11,799 nt of DNA from UBA8828 sp964510855 (GTDB taxonomy: Bacteria; Verrucomicrobiota; Verrucomicrobiia; Opitutales; UBA953). Location of the stretch: contig CAZEDB010000035.1 of NCBI GenBank assembly GCA_964510855.1, positions 1-11,799 on the forward strand, in the 5' to 3' direction. The translations under genes and the position numbers were made by a program. The notes under the pieces are model-generated. The model did not search any database. It was not told where the DNA came from and saw nothing but the letters and a program-made list of their open reading frames with translations. Of the stretch, positions 1 through 7,256 are shown piece by piece; position 1 is the stretch's first letter; each line of letters begins with the position of its first letter.

Positions 1-50
1 TACCGCAGTCACCGCAGAGGGTCTACTGAGCTAGTAAGCTACCCTCAGCG
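1..50 (-). other. Imperfect hairpin at the 3' end of the aminotransferase gene
   Basis: Positions 13-22 (CGCAGAGGGT) pair with 41-50 (ACCCTCAGCG) at 9 of 10 positions, with an A-A mismatch at 16/47. Inside the loop, TACT (24-27) can pair with AGTA (33-36). The right arm covers the aminotransferase stop codon (45-47). Read on the minus strand, no T-run follows the stem, so it is not a classical intrinsic terminator; it may be a transcript-end structure or chance. ACCGCAG is also directly repeated at 2-8 and 11-17. No gene is visible in positions 1-44. Confidence 0.3.
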
Positions 51-1232
51 CTGTCCTAACTTAGCACAGAAGCGAGCGAGGCGTTCGAGGCCCTTACGGA
101 TCGTCTCATCTGAGGTCGCGTAACTTAGACGAATGTAACCTTCGGAGCCAAAGGCTGAGCCAGGAACTACCGCGACCAATTCTTCTTCTAGTAAGCGGGC
201 GGAAAACTCACTGGAGGAAAGTCCGAAAGCGCGAATATTAGGGAAGAGGTAAAAGGCACCCTGGGAGCGATAACAGGTGAGACCTGGAATCGCATTGAGA
301 CCTTGCCAAAGCAGCAGACGACGGCGGTCAAAGGCTACTTGCATTTCCGCCAAAGCAGCTCGGGCTTTTTCAGGGTGTTGGTGAACCGCTAAGGCACCGA
401 ATTGGGCGAAGGTGGTAGCGTTTGAAGAAATTTGACTTTGCAGATCACTGACGGCCGCAGCGATTTCCTTGTTCGCCACCAAAGTACCTAGGCGCCAACC
501 CGTCATCGAATAGGTTTTAGCGTAACCCGAAACGGTGATGGTTAAGCGCGCCGCCTCAGGTGAGAAGGTGGCAGGACTGCAGGTAGTCTGACCTTCGTAG
601 ACCAGATGCTCGTAAATTTCGTCCGATAGAATCCAAACCTTAGCTGCGACACAAAGTGTAACCAGCGCTTCGAGCTCGGCCCGGGTATAAACCGCACCGG
701 TAGGATTTGAAGGGCTATTCAAAATCACCATGCGCGTGCGCGGGGTCAGGGCGGCACGTAACTGCTCGGGGGTTACCTTAAAACCCGTGGCGTCTTCGGC
801 AGAAATAATCACGGGCACACCGCCCGCGAGTTTCACCATCTCGGGGTAACTCACCCAGTAAGGTGCGGGTATAATGACTTCATCGCCGGGGCTAACCGTG
901 GCGAGAATAGCGAGATAGCACGACATCTTGCCGCCCGGGGAAACGACCACCTGAGCCTCGGTCATGCCGGCAAAACCCCGTGCGACATAAGATTCTGCAA
1001 TCGCTTTACGCAAAGCAGGTATGCCCGGTGTAGGTGCATACTTAGTCTGCCCGGCTGCGAGGGCTTGAGCGCACGCCTCTTTAATAAAGTTAGGCGTATC
1101 AAAATCAGGTTCCCCGGCACCAAAGCCACAGACATCTTTGCCTGCAGCCTTGAGGGCCTTGGCCTTGGCATCGACAGCTAAGGTCGGCGAAGGAGAAATA
1201 TTGCGGGACCAAACGGAGAGGGCGGGAATCAT
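45..1232 (-). CDS. aspC: Pyridoxal-phosphate aspartate aminotransferase (class I, subgroup 1b-like)
   Basis: Cytosolic PLP enzyme expected to transfer the amino group between aspartate and 2-oxoglutarate, giving oxaloacetate and glutamate; subgroup 1b members sometimes also use prephenate. Numbered from the ATG at 1232 (395 aa, normal for the family): the GAGEPDFDTP block lies near 38-47, the GGK lysine of subgroup 1b near 102, NPTGAVY at 176-182, the PLP-ring aspartate in SDEIYE near 204, the Schiff-base lysine in SGYAKTYSMTGWR at 239, and the carboxylate-binding arginine in RLSYATS at 368. An in-frame TTG at 1271 would add 13 residues. I prefer the ATG because family homology begins just after it (LSxWSRNISPSPTLAVDAKA). 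Neither start has a convincing Shine-Dalgarno site. The gene lies 51 nt downstream of the membrane-protein gene on the same strand and probably shares its transcript. The family call is very secure; exact substrate range is not. Confidence 0.93.
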   Translation of the reverse strand: MIPALSVWSRNISPSPTLAVDAKAKALKAAGKDVCGFGAGEPDFDTPNFIKEACAQALAAGQTKYAPTPGIPALRKAIAESYVARGFAGMTEAQVVVSPGGKMSCYLAILATVSPGDEVIIPAPYWVSYPEMVKLAGGVPVIISAEDATGFKVTPEQLRAALTPRTRMVILNSPSNPTGAVYTRAELEALVTLCVAAKVWILSDEIYEHLVYEGQTTCSPATFSPEAARLTITVSGYAKTYSMTGWRLGTLVANKEIAAAVSDLQSQISSNATTFAQFGALAVHQHPEKARAALAEMQVAFDRRRLLLWQGLNAIPGLTCYRSQGAFYLFPNIRAFGLSSSEFSARLLEEELVAVVPGSAFGSEGYIRLSYATSDETIRKGLERLARFCAKLGQR

Positions 1233-1283
1233 CTCGAGGAGAAGCGGAACCAGCCGGAGCCCGGAAGGCAAGGAAAGTCCGGC

Positions 1284-1721
1284 TTAAACATCAATTGCAT
1301 CATCATCCTTGGGGCCGCGCGTCGGCCGCTTCCAAGGCTTTACCTGCTCAATACCTAAGGCTGAGGTTAAAAGCCAAGAGACCAGGCTAATGGTTAAAGG
1401 AGCAAGCACCCAGCTTTTGACCATAAAATCCTGACCTAAGAGCGTATCGGCTAAGAAGAGGATGGTGCCGTTGGCCGCCAATAGAACTAGGTAATAGGCT
1501 AAGCCTAAGGTCAGAATCAGCACCGGGAGCGAGACGATCAAAAGAACGCCCAGCACAAGGGGGCGCACAAAGGAATTCAAAATACCTAGGGTCAAAACGA
1601 TGGCAGCAAAGGTGGGTAAATCCTTAAACGACAGCAGGCCCCACTTTGAGGCCACGAAGACGCCCAACCCGAGTGAGACCCACTCGAGCAGTACCACAAA
1701 TAATCGGCGGAGGATATCCAC
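1284..1721 (-). CDS. YvlD/phage holin family 4 membrane protein
   Basis: A 145-residue integral membrane protein with about four hydrophobic helices (near residues 7-25, 38-58, 60-92 and 103-122) and a short, charged, cytoplasmic-looking tail (KPWKRPTRGPKDDD). The LNSFVRPL segment (48-55), the TLGL turn and the final SLVSWLL helix match the family called phage holin family 4 superfamily 2 or YvlD. These are mostly chromosomal proteins of unknown role; the holin name comes from topology, and there are no phage genes nearby. The start is GTG at 1719-1721, directly before the conserved hydrophobic N-terminus; only a weak AGGG lies upstream. It is the first gene of a probable two-gene minus-strand unit with the aminotransferase and is divergent from uvrA. 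The family call is secure; function is unknown. Confidence 0.85.
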   Translation of the reverse strand: MDILRRLFVVLLEWVSLGLGVFVASKWGLLSFKDLPTFAAIVLTLGILNSFVRPLVLGVLLIVSLPVLILTLGLAYYLVLLAANGTILFLADTLLGQDFMVKSWVLAPLTISLVSWLLTSALGIEQVKPWKRPTRGPKDDDAIDV

Positions 1722-1872
1722 GACCCTAACCTAACCAAAGAACCGTAGCAGGGAAGAAGGAACCTATAAAAAGTGGGCCTTACTTAACCTTAGGCCCAAC
1801 GCTTCTAACTATCTAGGGCCAGTTCGCCCTTGCACCAAGGATTGGGTACGAAAGTCTAGCAACTGCTGCTGC
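1722..1872. promoter_or_regulatory. Divergent intergenic region with an inverted repeat
   Basis: These 151 bp separate the minus-strand membrane-protein gene from plus-strand uvrA, so promoters for both should lie here. The clearest structure is an inverted repeat, TGGGCCT (1774-1780) and AGGCCCA (1792-1798), with an 11-nt AT-rich centre. A TATAAA at 1765-1770 just left of it could be a -10 element, but no good -35 box accompanies it. TTGCAC at 1830-1835 is a weak -35 candidate for uvrA without a clear -10. No E. coli-type (CTGT-N8-ACAG) or Gram-positive-type (GAAC-N4-GTTC) LexA box was seen. The regulatory role is inferred from position and symmetry only. Confidence 0.45.
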
Positions 1873-4692
1873 ATGTCTGAATCGAGCTCAATTCACATTA
1901 AGGGGGCACGCGTCCACAATCTTCAGAATATTGAGGTACGTATTCCGCGTTATCAACTAACGGTCATTACCGGCGTGAGTGGGTCAGGTAAATCCTCGCT
2001 CGCCTTCGACACCTTACATGCCGAGGGCAGCCGTCAGTATCTTGAATCCCTTTCCACTAAAGCCCGGGGGCAGCTTGAAGCTCTGCCCCGCCCCGATGTC
2101 GATTTCATTCAGGGCCTTTCTCCTGTTATTGCCATCGCGCAACGCGGGGCGGGCGGCTCAACCCCCCGATCGACTGTCGCCACTGTTACGGAAATTGCCG
2201 ATCACGCTCGGCTCTTATGGTCGGTGTCAGGAGAACGTCGGTGCGCCCGCGACGGCGGTCTGATTCGTCGGCGCTCACTCGACGATTGCTTACTCCCCTT
2301 ACTCGCCCTGCCCGAAGGTACCCGCCTCATGCTTACGGCAACGGTACGGCGCGACCGACCTTCTGCCCTACTCGAAACCTTAGGGGATTTAAGCCGTCGC
2401 GGTTACACGCGCTTCCGAGTCGATGGCGAAGTCGGGACAACTGAAGAAACCGAAGGTCGACTCACTGGGCGTACTGAACGGCAGCTTGATGTCGTAGTCG
2501 ACCGCATCGTGGTTGGACCCGAGAGTCGAAGTCGCTTAGCCGATTCCCTTGAACTCGCTTTCCGCGAAGGCAACCGTCGGTGTGTTGTCCTTGCAGAAGC
2601 CGCAGGGGCTTGGCGCGAAATTCCCCTTTCCCTCGCCTTAAGTTGCGAGACCTGTGGTGAAACGCACGAGCCTCTCACCTCGCGCGAACTTTCACCTAAT
2701 CATCCACGCGGCGCCTGCCCCACCTGCGATGGCGTCGGGAGTGTTTTGTCGTTTGTCGAAGCCTTAGCCATCCCGGACCCCACCCTGAGCCTCAATGAGG
2801 GCGCGGTGAAACCTTGGAAGTTAGGGACGCGCAAAATGCTCATTCGTCGTAACGCGCAAACTCGCGCCCTTGCCGAACCCTTAGGTTTAGATCTCGATAA
2901 GCCCTGGGAAAAACTCTCCGCCGAAGTAAAGTCTGCACTCCTCCTCGGCACGGGCGACCGACTCTTACTTTTACCGCCCCCGAAAGGACGTAAACCCATC
3001 GAGACTAAGTGGGCCGGTATGTTTGCCGAACTCACTACCTGCTTCCGCACCACCACAGGCGAATCGCTGCGCCAACGCCTACTGGCTTTTCAATCGGCCA
3101 CACCCTGCCCTAGCTGCGGAGGTCGCCGCCTAGCCCCTGCCGCTTTAGGTCTGCGACTTGCTGGAGCTAATCTGGCGGACTTCTTAGCACTGCGCATTCC
3201 TGAGGCGCTTAGTTTTGTCCAAGCCCTCACCAAGCTGCCTGCGGTACAACCCGCTGAAGAAGCCCGACGTGGACTCGAACAACGTTTAGGATTTTTAGCG
3301 GAGGCCGGACTCGATTACCTCACCCTCGATCGAGAGTTTGGTTCGCTTTCAGGCGGCGAAGCCCAACGTGTGCGCTTAGCTTCGCAACTCGGCATCGGCT
3401 TAGTCGGCGTCACCTATGTACTCGATGAACCAAGCGTCGGCTTGCATGCGCGTGATCATGGACGGCTCATTGACACCTTACGTCGTCTCCGGGATTTAGG
3501 TAACACCGTGGTGGTGGTTGAACATGACCGTGAAATGGTCGCCGCCGCTCAGCATCTCATTGAAATGGGGCCCGGTGCTGGCAGCGAAGGCGGTCGAGTG
3601 GTTTTTGCAGGCACCGTAGCTGAGGCCCAACGCAATCCCCAATCCCGTGCCGGGGGCTGGCTCTCAGGAACCATTCAAGCGAGCGGACCTAAACCCTTAC
3701 CTAAACCTAAGGAATGGCTCAAAGTACGCGGGGCCTACGAACACAACCTTCGCGAAGTCGATGCAGCCTTCCCCGTCGGCAGACTCAGCGTGGTCTGTGG
3801 CGTTTCAGGTTCAGGCAAGAGCACCCTCGCCATCGATATCTTAGGAGCGGTTGCGGCTCGCCGCATCAATCGCGCCCGAGTCGTACCAGGCCGACACCGC
3901 GGCATCGAAGGTCTCGAACGCTTTACCGCTTACACGCTCATTGACCAAGAGCCGATCGGACGTAGCCCCCGCTCAAACCCCGCTACTTTTGCGGGCCTGC
4001 TCGACCCCCTGCGCAATCTCTGGGCTGCAACCCCGCTGGCACGCACGCGGGGTTATGGGCCTGGGCGCTTCAGTGCCAATGTACGTGGGGGTCGCTGCGA
4101 AGCTTGTGCGGGTGCAGGATCGGTAGCTTTGGATATGCAATTTCTAGGTGAGGCTTTGATTGAATGTCCCTCCTGCAGCGGGAAACGGTTTAATCGCGAG
4201 ACGCTGGAAGTGCGCTTCAAAGGTCTAAGTGTAGCTGATGCGCTCGCCCTTTCGGTGAGCGAAGCCTCGGCGATTTTCCGTAATCAACCGCGCCTCGCCG
4301 AACGTTTAAAGACGCTCGAAGAGGTTGGCCTCGGCTATTTAAAATTAGGTCAGCCCGCCCCCACACTTTCAGGAGGTGAAGCCCAACGTCTCAAACTCGC
4401 GGCGGATTTAGCCCGACGCGAGCACGCGGGTCGCTTGTATATTTTAGACGAACCGACCACGGGCTTAGGCGCTGATGATGTCGAACGCTTACTCGCCCTG
4501 CTCTTCCGCCTACGCGACGCGGGTGCTACCCTGATTGTCGTCGAACATCACTTAGACGTCGTGAAAGCGGCAGACTGGACCTTGGAGCTCGGCCCTGCGG
4601 GCGGACCCGAAGGCGGGCAACTCGTCTTTGCGGGCACCCCCGCCGAACTCGCTCAGGCCTCAACCCCTACCGGACTCACCCTTCGGCGTTAA
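1873..4692 (+). CDS. uvrA: Excinuclease ABC subunit A (UvrA family ATPase)
   Basis: DNA-damage sensor of nucleotide excision repair: dimeric UvrA loads UvrB at lesions. The 939-residue length is that of full UvrA. It has two ABC modules: Walker A at 34-42 (GVSGSGKSS), signature LSGGE at 492-496, Walker B with D518/E519; then Walker A at 643-651, signature at 832-836, Walker B with D859/E860. Two zinc modules are intact with family spacing (C258/C261-C282/C285 and C742/C745-C765/C768), as is the IDQxPIGRxPRSNPAT block (690-704). Residues about 130-245 match the UvrB-binding and DNA-contact insertion, so it is not the shortened UvrA2 type. Oddities: the usual CPxCG near residue 120 is CARDG (C124 kept, second Cys lost), although its likely partner CPSCGG (412-417) remains, and the second Walker B has TGLG for the usual TGLH. 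A divergent paralogue is possible. The ATG has no Shine-Dalgarno site but sits right at the start of homology. Confidence 0.92.
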   Translation: MSESSSIHIKGARVHNLQNIEVRIPRYQLTVITGVSGSGKSSLAFDTLHAEGSRQYLESLSTKARGQLEALPRPDVDFIQGLSPVIAIAQRGAGGSTPRSTVATVTEIADHARLLWSVSGERRCARDGGLIRRRSLDDCLLPLLALPEGTRLMLTATVRRDRPSALLETLGDLSRRGYTRFRVDGEVGTTEETEGRLTGRTERQLDVVVDRIVVGPESRSRLADSLELAFREGNRRCVVLAEAAGAWREIPLSLALSCETCGETHEPLTSRELSPNHPRGACPTCDGVGSVLSFVEALAIPDPTLSLNEGAVKPWKLGTRKMLIRRNAQTRALAEPLGLDLDKPWEKLSAEVKSALLLGTGDRLLLLPPPKGRKPIETKWAGMFAELTTCFRTTTGESLRQRLLAFQSATPCPSCGGRRLAPAALGLRLAGANLADFLALRIPEALSFVQALTKLPAVQPAEEARRGLEQRLGFLAEAGLDYLTLDREFGSLSGGEAQRVRLASQLGIGLVGVTYVLDEPSVGLHARDHGRLIDTLRRLRDLGNTVVVVEHDREMVAAAQHLIEMGPGAGSEGGRVVFAGTVAEAQRNPQSRAGGWLSGTIQASGPKPLPKPKEWLKVRGAYEHNLREVDAAFPVGRLSVVCGVSGSGKSTLAIDILGAVAARRINRARVVPGRHRGIEGLERFTAYTLIDQEPIGRSPRSNPATFAGLLDPLRNLWAATPLARTRGYGPGRFSANVRGGRCEACAGAGSVALDMQFLGEALIECPSCSGKRFNRETLEVRFKGLSVADALALSVSEASAIFRNQPRLAERLKTLEEVGLGYLKLGQPAPTLSGGEAQRLKLAADLARREHAGRLYILDEPTTGLGADDVERLLALLFRLRDAGATLIVVEHHLDVVKAADWTLELGPAGGPEGGQLVFAGTPAELAQASTPTGLTLRR

Positions 4693-4704
4693 ACCGTGGT
4701 TTAA
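4689..4704. other. Near-perfect dyad at the uvrA stop codon
   Basis: TTAAACC (4689-4695) and GGTTTAA (4698-4704) form a 7-bp dyad around GT, overlapping the uvrA TAA (4690-4692). As RNA it would give a 6-bp stem with a four-base loop, followed by TCTTTG rather than a U-run, so at best it is a weak terminator or a pause site. The remaining gap to yhbY (to 4747) shows nothing else recognisable. Confidence 0.35.
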
Positions 4705-4747
4705 TCTTTGACCCCGAGCCATTACCGCTGACCCTTATAGGCGTCTT

Positions 4748-5026
4748 ATGACTCTCGTGCTTACTGGTGCCCAAAAATCTCATCTTCGTGGTTTAGCTCA
4801 GACCCTCGACCCCAAAGTCTTTGTAGGCAAAGAAGGCGTCACCCCAGGCATTGCTCAATTACTCGAGGCAGCCTTTCGTCGGGCCGACTTAGTCAAGGTA
4901 CGCTTTACCGCCAACCGCGAAGCGTTAGCCCTTCAAGCCACCGAATTGGCCACTCAGACTAAAAGCGCGATGATTGGCTCAGTAGGTCGGACCGCTTCGT
5001 TCTATCGCCCTAAAGCTACGGCATGA
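4748..5026 (+). CDS. yhbY: YhbY/CRM-domain RNA-binding protein
   Basis: A 92-residue single CRM-domain protein. The family (E. coli YhbY, plant CRS1-type splicing factors) binds RNA; bacterial members associate with pre-50S ribosomal particles and are thought to act in large-subunit assembly. The whole protein matches: LTGAQKSHLRGLAQTLDP at the N-terminus, the GxxG loop GKEG (27-30) that contacts RNA, the LVKVRF strand (48-53), and the closing IGSVGRTASFYRP segment (76-88). The start is ATG at 4748, 55 nt after uvrA, with only a partial AGG upstream. Its stop codon overlaps the ispA start (ATGA at 5023-5026), so ispA translation is probably coupled to it. Nothing is truncated and the length is normal. 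The call is confident. Confidence 0.92.
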   Translation: MTLVLTGAQKSHLRGLAQTLDPKVFVGKEGVTPGIAQLLEAAFRRADLVKVRFTANREALALQATELATQTKSAMIGSVGRTASFYRPKATA

Positions 5027-5898
5027 CGTCTGCACAAACGGTCGAACGTCAACGCCTGCTGGCGCAAGCCGAAGCAGCCCTAGAGCGCTACCTGCCCCAA
5101 GTTGCCAACGTCTCGCCGCAACTCGATGCAGCCATGCGTCACGCGTTGCATGCCGGAGGCAAACGCTTGCGACCGCTCTTGTGTTTAGCCGCCGCTGAAG
5201 CCGTCCGCCCCGGCTCAGCAACTGAAGCGGAACGCGCTGCGGTGGCATTAGAGTGCATCCATACCTATTCCTTAATTCATGATGACTTACCGTGTATGGA
5301 CAACGCGGCTACCCGCCGCGGACAACCCACCGTCCATCGCCTCTATGACGAAGCTACTGCCGTACTCGCCGGCGATGCCTTACTCGCGCATGCTTTTGCC
5401 TTAACTGCGGATCACGCGCCTGAACTGGCGCGCGACTTAACGCGCTTACTTGCCCAAGCCGCTGGACCCTCGGCCTTAGTTGGCGGACAAATGGAAGACA
5501 CCCTCGGTCGTCGCGGCCCAGCCACCACCGAACGGCTGGCAAACATCCAACGCGGCAAAACCGCGGCCATGCTTTCAGCCTCACTGGCGATGGGGGCACG
5601 CGTAGGCGGCTCAACCGCAACCGAAATTTTCTGGGAGGCAGGCCAAAGCCTCGGCGTAGCTTTCCAAATTGCCGATGACCTTTTGGATCTCGAGGGTAAC
5701 TCAGCCCAGCTTGGCAAACCCACCGGGAGCGATGCTGAACAGGGTAAATTAACCTACCACAGCCTGCACGGCGTTGAGGCTGCGCGCGCCCAGGTCGTAA
5801 CCCTGACCGCCGCCACCTGTGCTTCGTTAGAACGTTCGGGTGCTTCAGTCGATTTACTCGTCGCGTTGGTAAAGTCTTTGGTCGACCGAAAAAATTAA
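5023..5898 (+). CDS. ispA: Short-chain polyprenyl (farnesyl) diphosphate synthase
   Basis: Mg-dependent prenyltransferase that joins isopentenyl diphosphate to dimethylallyl and then geranyl diphosphate, giving farnesyl diphosphate, the precursor of undecaprenyl carriers, quinones and hopanoid-type lipids. The 291 residues match bacterial IspA. Visible motifs: GGKRLRP (45-51); the first Asp-rich motif DDLPCMD (87-93) with the two-residue insertion typical of bacterial farnesyl synthases, followed by RR (98-99); GGQMED (154-159); RGKT (177-180); and the second Asp-rich motif in QIADDLLD (215-222). The GSDAEQGKLTYHSLHG stretch (235-250) is characteristic. N94 replaces an Asp often found in the run after the first motif; the catalytic aspartates are intact. 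It overlaps yhbY by 4 nt and ends 4 nt before hflX. Product chain length (C15 or C20) cannot be fixed from sequence alone, but C15 is likeliest. Confidence 0.92.
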   Translation: MTSAQTVERQRLLAQAEAALERYLPQVANVSPQLDAAMRHALHAGGKRLRPLLCLAAAEAVRPGSATEAERAAVALECIHTYSLIHDDLPCMDNAATRRGQPTVHRLYDEATAVLAGDALLAHAFALTADHAPELARDLTRLLAQAAGPSALVGGQMEDTLGRRGPATTERLANIQRGKTAAMLSASLAMGARVGGSTATEIFWEAGQSLGVAFQIADDLLDLEGNSAQLGKPTGSDAEQGKLTYHSLHGVEAARAQVVTLTAATCASLERSGASVDLLVALVKSLVDRKN

Positions 5899-5902
5899 AA
5901 CC

Positions 5903-7225
5903 TTGGCTAAGACCACTGCTGAGCCGCTTCAGGCACCGATTGACCCGCAGGATCCGAAAATCCGCGAGCGTCTCAACCGGGCTTTTTTGGTGGGATTGCA
6001 GCGACCGGAACAAGAAGCAAGTGAAGCTCTTAGCCTACTGGCAGAACTACGTGAATTGGTCAGCAACCTCGGCGTCGAGGTCCGAGGTGAAACCTTAGCC
6101 AAGCTACGCGAAGAACACCCGCGCCACTTGGTGGGTTCAGGGAAGGTTGAGGAAATTGCCCAGCTAGCCCGTAGCCTTGATTGTGGGCTTATCGTTTTCG
6201 ACGATGCCCTCTCCCCTGCGCAACAACGCAACTGGGAAAAGGATGCTCCAGGCCTACGCGTCATCGATCGCCAAGAAGTGATTTTAGATATCTTTGCCTC
6301 CCGAGCCACGACGCGAGAAGCGGTCTTGCAAGTTGAACTCGCACGACTGCAACAACAACTGCCGCGGCTGAAACGCTTATGGTCGCACTTAGACCGACAG
6401 CGTGGCGGCGGTGCTATGCAGCGCGACGCGGGTGAGACGCAGCTCGAGATGGACCAGCGTTTTATCCGTGATAAGATTGCTAAAGTCCGACGTGAACTCG
6501 CCGAAGTGGTGCGCACGCGTGCGACGCAACGCAAACAACGTCAACGGATTCCACTCCCGACCTTTGCCCTCGTCGGCTATACCAATACCGGTAAGTCCTC
6601 CCTGCTTAATCGCATCACGGGGGCACGCGTTTTAGCTGCCGACCGATTGTTCGCGACCTTAGACCCCACCACTCGGCGACTCCAACTCCCCTCAGGTCGG
6701 GCCTTGCTCTTAACCGACACCGTAGGGTTTGTTCGCCGACTCCCCCACCGATTGGTCGAAGCTTTCAAGGCCACGTTGGAAGAATCTGTCCAAGCCGATG
6801 TCCTCCTACACGTCATCGATGCCGCCGCACCCGACCGCGAGGCCCACGCCGCCACCACGCTCGAGGTCCTGACCGAAGTGGGCGCTGGAGCACGCCCGGT
6901 CTTAACCGTCCTTAACAAATGCGACCTGCTCGACGCTTATAGTCTCAACGAGGCACTCGCACGTTATCCCGGAGCGGTGGCGGTGAGTGCTACTACCGGA
7001 CAAGGCATCCCCGCATTGCTCGAGGCGTTGGATGCGCTCGCTGCCCGTGGCGATCGTCAGCTCCGGCTGCTCATCCCGCATAGTCGCTATGATATCGTCG
7101 GGAAACTCCATGCTATTGCCGGTATTCTTAGTGAAAAAGCCGAAGCAGAAGGGGTTGTACTCGAGGCGATTGTGCCTGAACGCCTCCGCAGCGAAATCGA
7201 ACCTTTTATCTTAGGCGAAATTTGA
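5903..7225 (+). CDS. hflX: GTPase HflX (ribosome-splitting factor)
   Basis: TRAFAC-class GTPase that binds the 50S E-site region and splits stalled or hibernating 70S ribosomes. Length is 440 aa. The N-terminal HflX domain shows FLVGL (28-32), GSGKVEEI (78-85), VFDDALSPAQQRN (98-110) and VIDRQEVILDIFA (120-132). A helical linker leads to GGG...AGETQLEMD (168-184). The G domain has G1 GYTNTGKS (225-232), the ATLDPTTR switch I (251-258), G3 DTVGF (272-276), G4 NKCD (338-341) and G5 SAT (362-364). A small C-terminal domain follows. The loop before GETQLE reads RDAGET where RGPGET is usual. The start is TTG at 5903, 4 nt after ispA: no ATG occurs in frame until residue 172, well past conserved sequence. 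TTG may limit expression relative to ispA. The family call is very secure. Confidence 0.95.
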   Translation: MAKTTAEPLQAPIDPQDPKIRERLNRAFLVGLQRPEQEASEALSLLAELRELVSNLGVEVRGETLAKLREEHPRHLVGSGKVEEIAQLARSLDCGLIVFDDALSPAQQRNWEKDAPGLRVIDRQEVILDIFASRATTREAVLQVELARLQQQLPRLKRLWSHLDRQRGGGAMQRDAGETQLEMDQRFIRDKIAKVRRELAEVVRTRATQRKQRQRIPLPTFALVGYTNTGKSSLLNRITGARVLAADRLFATLDPTTRRLQLPSGRALLLTDTVGFVRRLPHRLVEAFKATLEESVQADVLLHVIDAAAPDREAHAATTLEVLTEVGAGARPVLTVLNKCDLLDAYSLNEALARYPGAVAVSATTGQGIPALLEALDALAARGDRQLRLLIPHSRYDIVGKLHAIAGILSEKAEAEGVVLEAIVPERLRSEIEPFILGEI

Positions 7226-7256
7226 AACCTCTCATCGCTAGCGTTGTTTAACAAGT

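Noticed and set aside
1233..1271. TTG-initiated N-terminal extension of the aminotransferase
   Set aside because: The 13 added residues are unlike the family N-terminus, and an ATG sits exactly where homology starts.
1284..1721. Phage origin suggested by the holin family name
   Set aside because: No lysin, capsid, integrase or other phage gene is nearby, and this family is mostly chromosomal despite its name.
1722..1872. SOS (LexA) box controlling uvrA
   Set aside because: Neither CTGT-N8-ACAG nor GAAC-N4-GTTC was found, and the single GAAC and GTTC occurrences are not correctly spaced.
2403..3056. Two minus-strand open frames of about 90 and 118 codons inside uvrA
   Set aside because: Composition is typical of antisense shadows, and the plus-strand frame is strongly conserved UvrA across the same span.
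5354..6013. A 219-codon minus-strand open frame across ispA and the start of hflX
   Set aside because: It lies antisense to two clearly conserved genes, is dominated by Arg/Pro/Ser as expected of a GC-rich shadow frame, and matches no family I know.
5929..6534. A 201-codon minus-strand open frame inside hflX
   Set aside because: Extremely Ser/Arg/Cys-rich shadow of the hflX N-terminal domain, with no recognisable motif.
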